Virus record (IMG/VR): IMGVR_UViG_3300027987_000047 | Coordinates: 1 to 22,426 of that record | Direction: 5' to 3' (one strand) | From: a virus | DNA: 22,426 bases | Shown: piece after piece, positions 21,198 through 22,426 of the stretch | Numbering within the stretch: position 1 is the stretch's first letter | How the letters are laid out: every line of letters begins with the position of its first letter | Translations under genes and position numbers: made by a program | The notes under the pieces: generated by a model | Told to the model about the DNA's origin: nothing | The model's database searches: none | Seen by the model: the letters and a program-made list of their open reading frames with translations, nothing else

Positions 21198-22426
21198 GCT
21201 AATTGCGCTGGCCGACCTGCACCTGCACCCGCATACTGCCTTTGCCAGCAAGGCCAGCCCCGCAGGCGTTAACTCGCGCATGCTGTACACTATTAGCGTA
21301 CTTGACTACAGCCTAGCGCATGCACGTAGCGAGCGCTGCCCGTGGGTGTTTGCAGGTGATTGGGTGCACACCATAGGCAGTACCCGCAATGGCGTGCTCA
21401 ACGCCTTGGTGCGCCAGCTACGCAGGTTTGACAACGTTGAAAAGTACTGCGTGTGGGGCAACCATGACGCACGTAGCCGTGGCGATACAATACAGGTGTA
21501 CGAAACCGTGGTGGACACGTTGCAGGCAGCAGTGCCCAACCTCGTGTGCCTCGAGCGCGGCAAGGTGTACACCATGGGCAACGGCTTAACCATAACAGGG
21601 CAGGGCTACCAGCCCGATGCTGACGTGCTTTCGGTAAAGGCCGACGTGGGCGTGTACCACCAAACAGTGCAGGGCAGCAGCAACGCGTTTGACTTTGCGT
21701 TTGACGTTGGGCTGCCCCCGGCCAAGCTGTGGGAGCAGCATGTGCTGTCCATAGTTGGGCACGTGCACCACCCGCAGGTATTTTGGCAGCACACCGACCG
21801 CGCCATACTTGTTCCGGGCAGCCCTGAACAACAGAACTTTGGTGACAAGGGCGACCACGGGTTTTGGTTTGTGCAGGTGAAGGACCCGGGGCTTGTGCTG
21901 GTAATGCAGGTAAACGAGGAAAGCCCGCGCTTTGTAACCGTGGACGACCCCAACGACATAAAAGATGACAGCAACTATTACAGGGTGCGGGAGCAGCCGC
22001 CTGAACAGGCTGAAACGCGCTTGGGCGAGGTGCCCGTGCACGACCCGCACAGCATGGTGGACGCGTGGCTGCGGCAGGAGGAGCCGAACAACCCTGCTGA
22101 ACACAGGAAGGTGGGGCTGAACTTGCTTAGCGAAATTAACATGCAGGTACCGCAGCCCGCCGTGCTGACCAGCGTTGAAATTAGCAACTTTATGTGCTAC
22201 CAAGACACCACGCTCGAGGTGGCTGACGGGGTGTGGTTGGTGCTTGGCGAGGGGCGCGACTACAGCAGTAACGGCGCGGGCAAGAGCACGTTGTTCGACG
22301 CCGTGTATTGGGCGCTGTTTGGCACCACTACCAAGGGGCTAAGCGCTGGCGACGTTATACGCAGGGGCACCAAGCAGTGCGGTGTCACCCTGCACATACA
22401 CCTAGGTGGGGACACGTGGCTTGAGG
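21184..22426 (+). CDS. Mre11-Rad50 (SbcD-SbcC, gp47-gp46) fusion, C-terminus cut by window edge
   Basis: One uninterrupted frame of at least 414 codons starts at ATG 21184 (AGGAGGTG upstream) and reaches the right edge. Residues 1-285 are a Mre11/SbcD-type nuclease with DLHLH (11-15), AGDWVH (58-63), GNHD (93-96) and GHVHHP (193-198). After a polar linker, the start of a Rad50/SbcC ATPase follows: VEISNFMCYQDTTLEV near 330-345, Walker A SSNGAGKST (362-370), then LFDAVYWALFGTTTKG. Frame continuity was checked codon by codon. In T4 and most organisms the two are separate subunits that process DNA ends. Coiled coil and the ATPase C-terminus must lie beyond the window. Confidence 0.92.
   Translation, partial: MATRKLIALADLHLHPHTAFASKASPAGVNSRMLYTISVLDYSLAHARSERCPWVFAGDWVHTIGSTRNGVLNALVRQLRRFDNVEKYCVWGNHDARSRGDTIQVYETVVDTLQAAVPNLVCLERGKVYTMGNGLTITGQGYQPDADVLSVKADVGVYHQTVQGSSNAFDFAFDVGLPPAKLWEQHVLSIVGHVHHPQVFWQHTDRAILVPGSPEQQNFGDKGDHGFWFVQVKDPGLVLVMQVNEESPRFVTVDDPNDIKDDSNYYRVREQPPEQAETRLGEVPVHDPHSMVDAWLRQEEPNNPAEHRKVGLNLLSEINMQVPQPAVLTSVEISNFMCYQDTTLEVADGVWLVLGEGRDYSSNGAGKSTLFDAVYWALFGTTTKGLSAGDVIRRGTKQCGVTLHIHLGGDTWLE

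Overview
The window reads as part of a tailed dsDNA bacteriophage genome that is GC-rich, densely packed and virulent-type. No ribosomal, transposon or integrase genes are visible. Genes overlap by a few bases (ATGA, GTGA, TAATG junctions), most carry strong purine-rich Shine-Dalgarno sites, and GTG or TTG starts occur. The coding strand avoids the dinucleotide TC, and isoleucine is mostly ATA or ATT. The proteins form a T4-style replication and recombination set, combined with a family A polymerase and a 7-deazaguanine DNA-modification set.

Layout. Positions 1-3108 hold five leftward genes: three very small ones (1-188, 271-585, 626-814), a HAD-type deoxyribonucleotidase (1552-2079) and a DUF932-type protein (2179-3108). 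Each small gene is preceded by the same composite leader: a tRNA-like three-way junction, then a 20-bp box that contains the ribosome binding site. About 650 bp without a convincing gene (901-1551) carries paired GTAAGT/ACTTAC repeats. Transcription diverges near 3109-3247, and everything from 3248 to the right end runs rightward.

Rightward genes, in order: a small HTH-like protein and a UvsW-like helicase; a noncoding gap with a nested dyad; a protein of unknown function, a zinc ribbon, a DnaC-like loader, a DnaB-like helicase, a CHC2/Toprim primase and a sliding clamp; an unknown protein, a nucleoside deoxyribosyltransferase-like protein, an RFC/gp44-like clamp loader, a 71-aa protein, a gp62-like candidate and a zinc ribbon; a Trm1-like methyltransferase, QueE, FolE, an HNH endonuclease and DpdA; a polymerase with an N-terminal uracil-DNA glycosylase domain; a small membrane-protein candidate, a UvsY-like candidate, a gp32-like ssDNA-binding protein and a UvsX/RecA-like recombinase; and an Mre11-Rad50 fusion cut by the right edge.

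How they work together (inference from families). Loader, helicase and primase open and prime the fork. Clamp, clamp loader and polymerase extend it. SSB, UvsY-like, UvsX, UvsW and Mre11-Rad50 would support recombination-dependent replication. FolE and QueE contribute to a 7-deazaguanine precursor, and DpdA would insert it into phage DNA; QueD and QueC are not in this window. The most notable points are the repeated tRNA-like leaders, the single-polypeptide Mre11-Rad50, the unusual cysteine spacing of QueE, and the TC/GA depletion beside a DNA-modification system.
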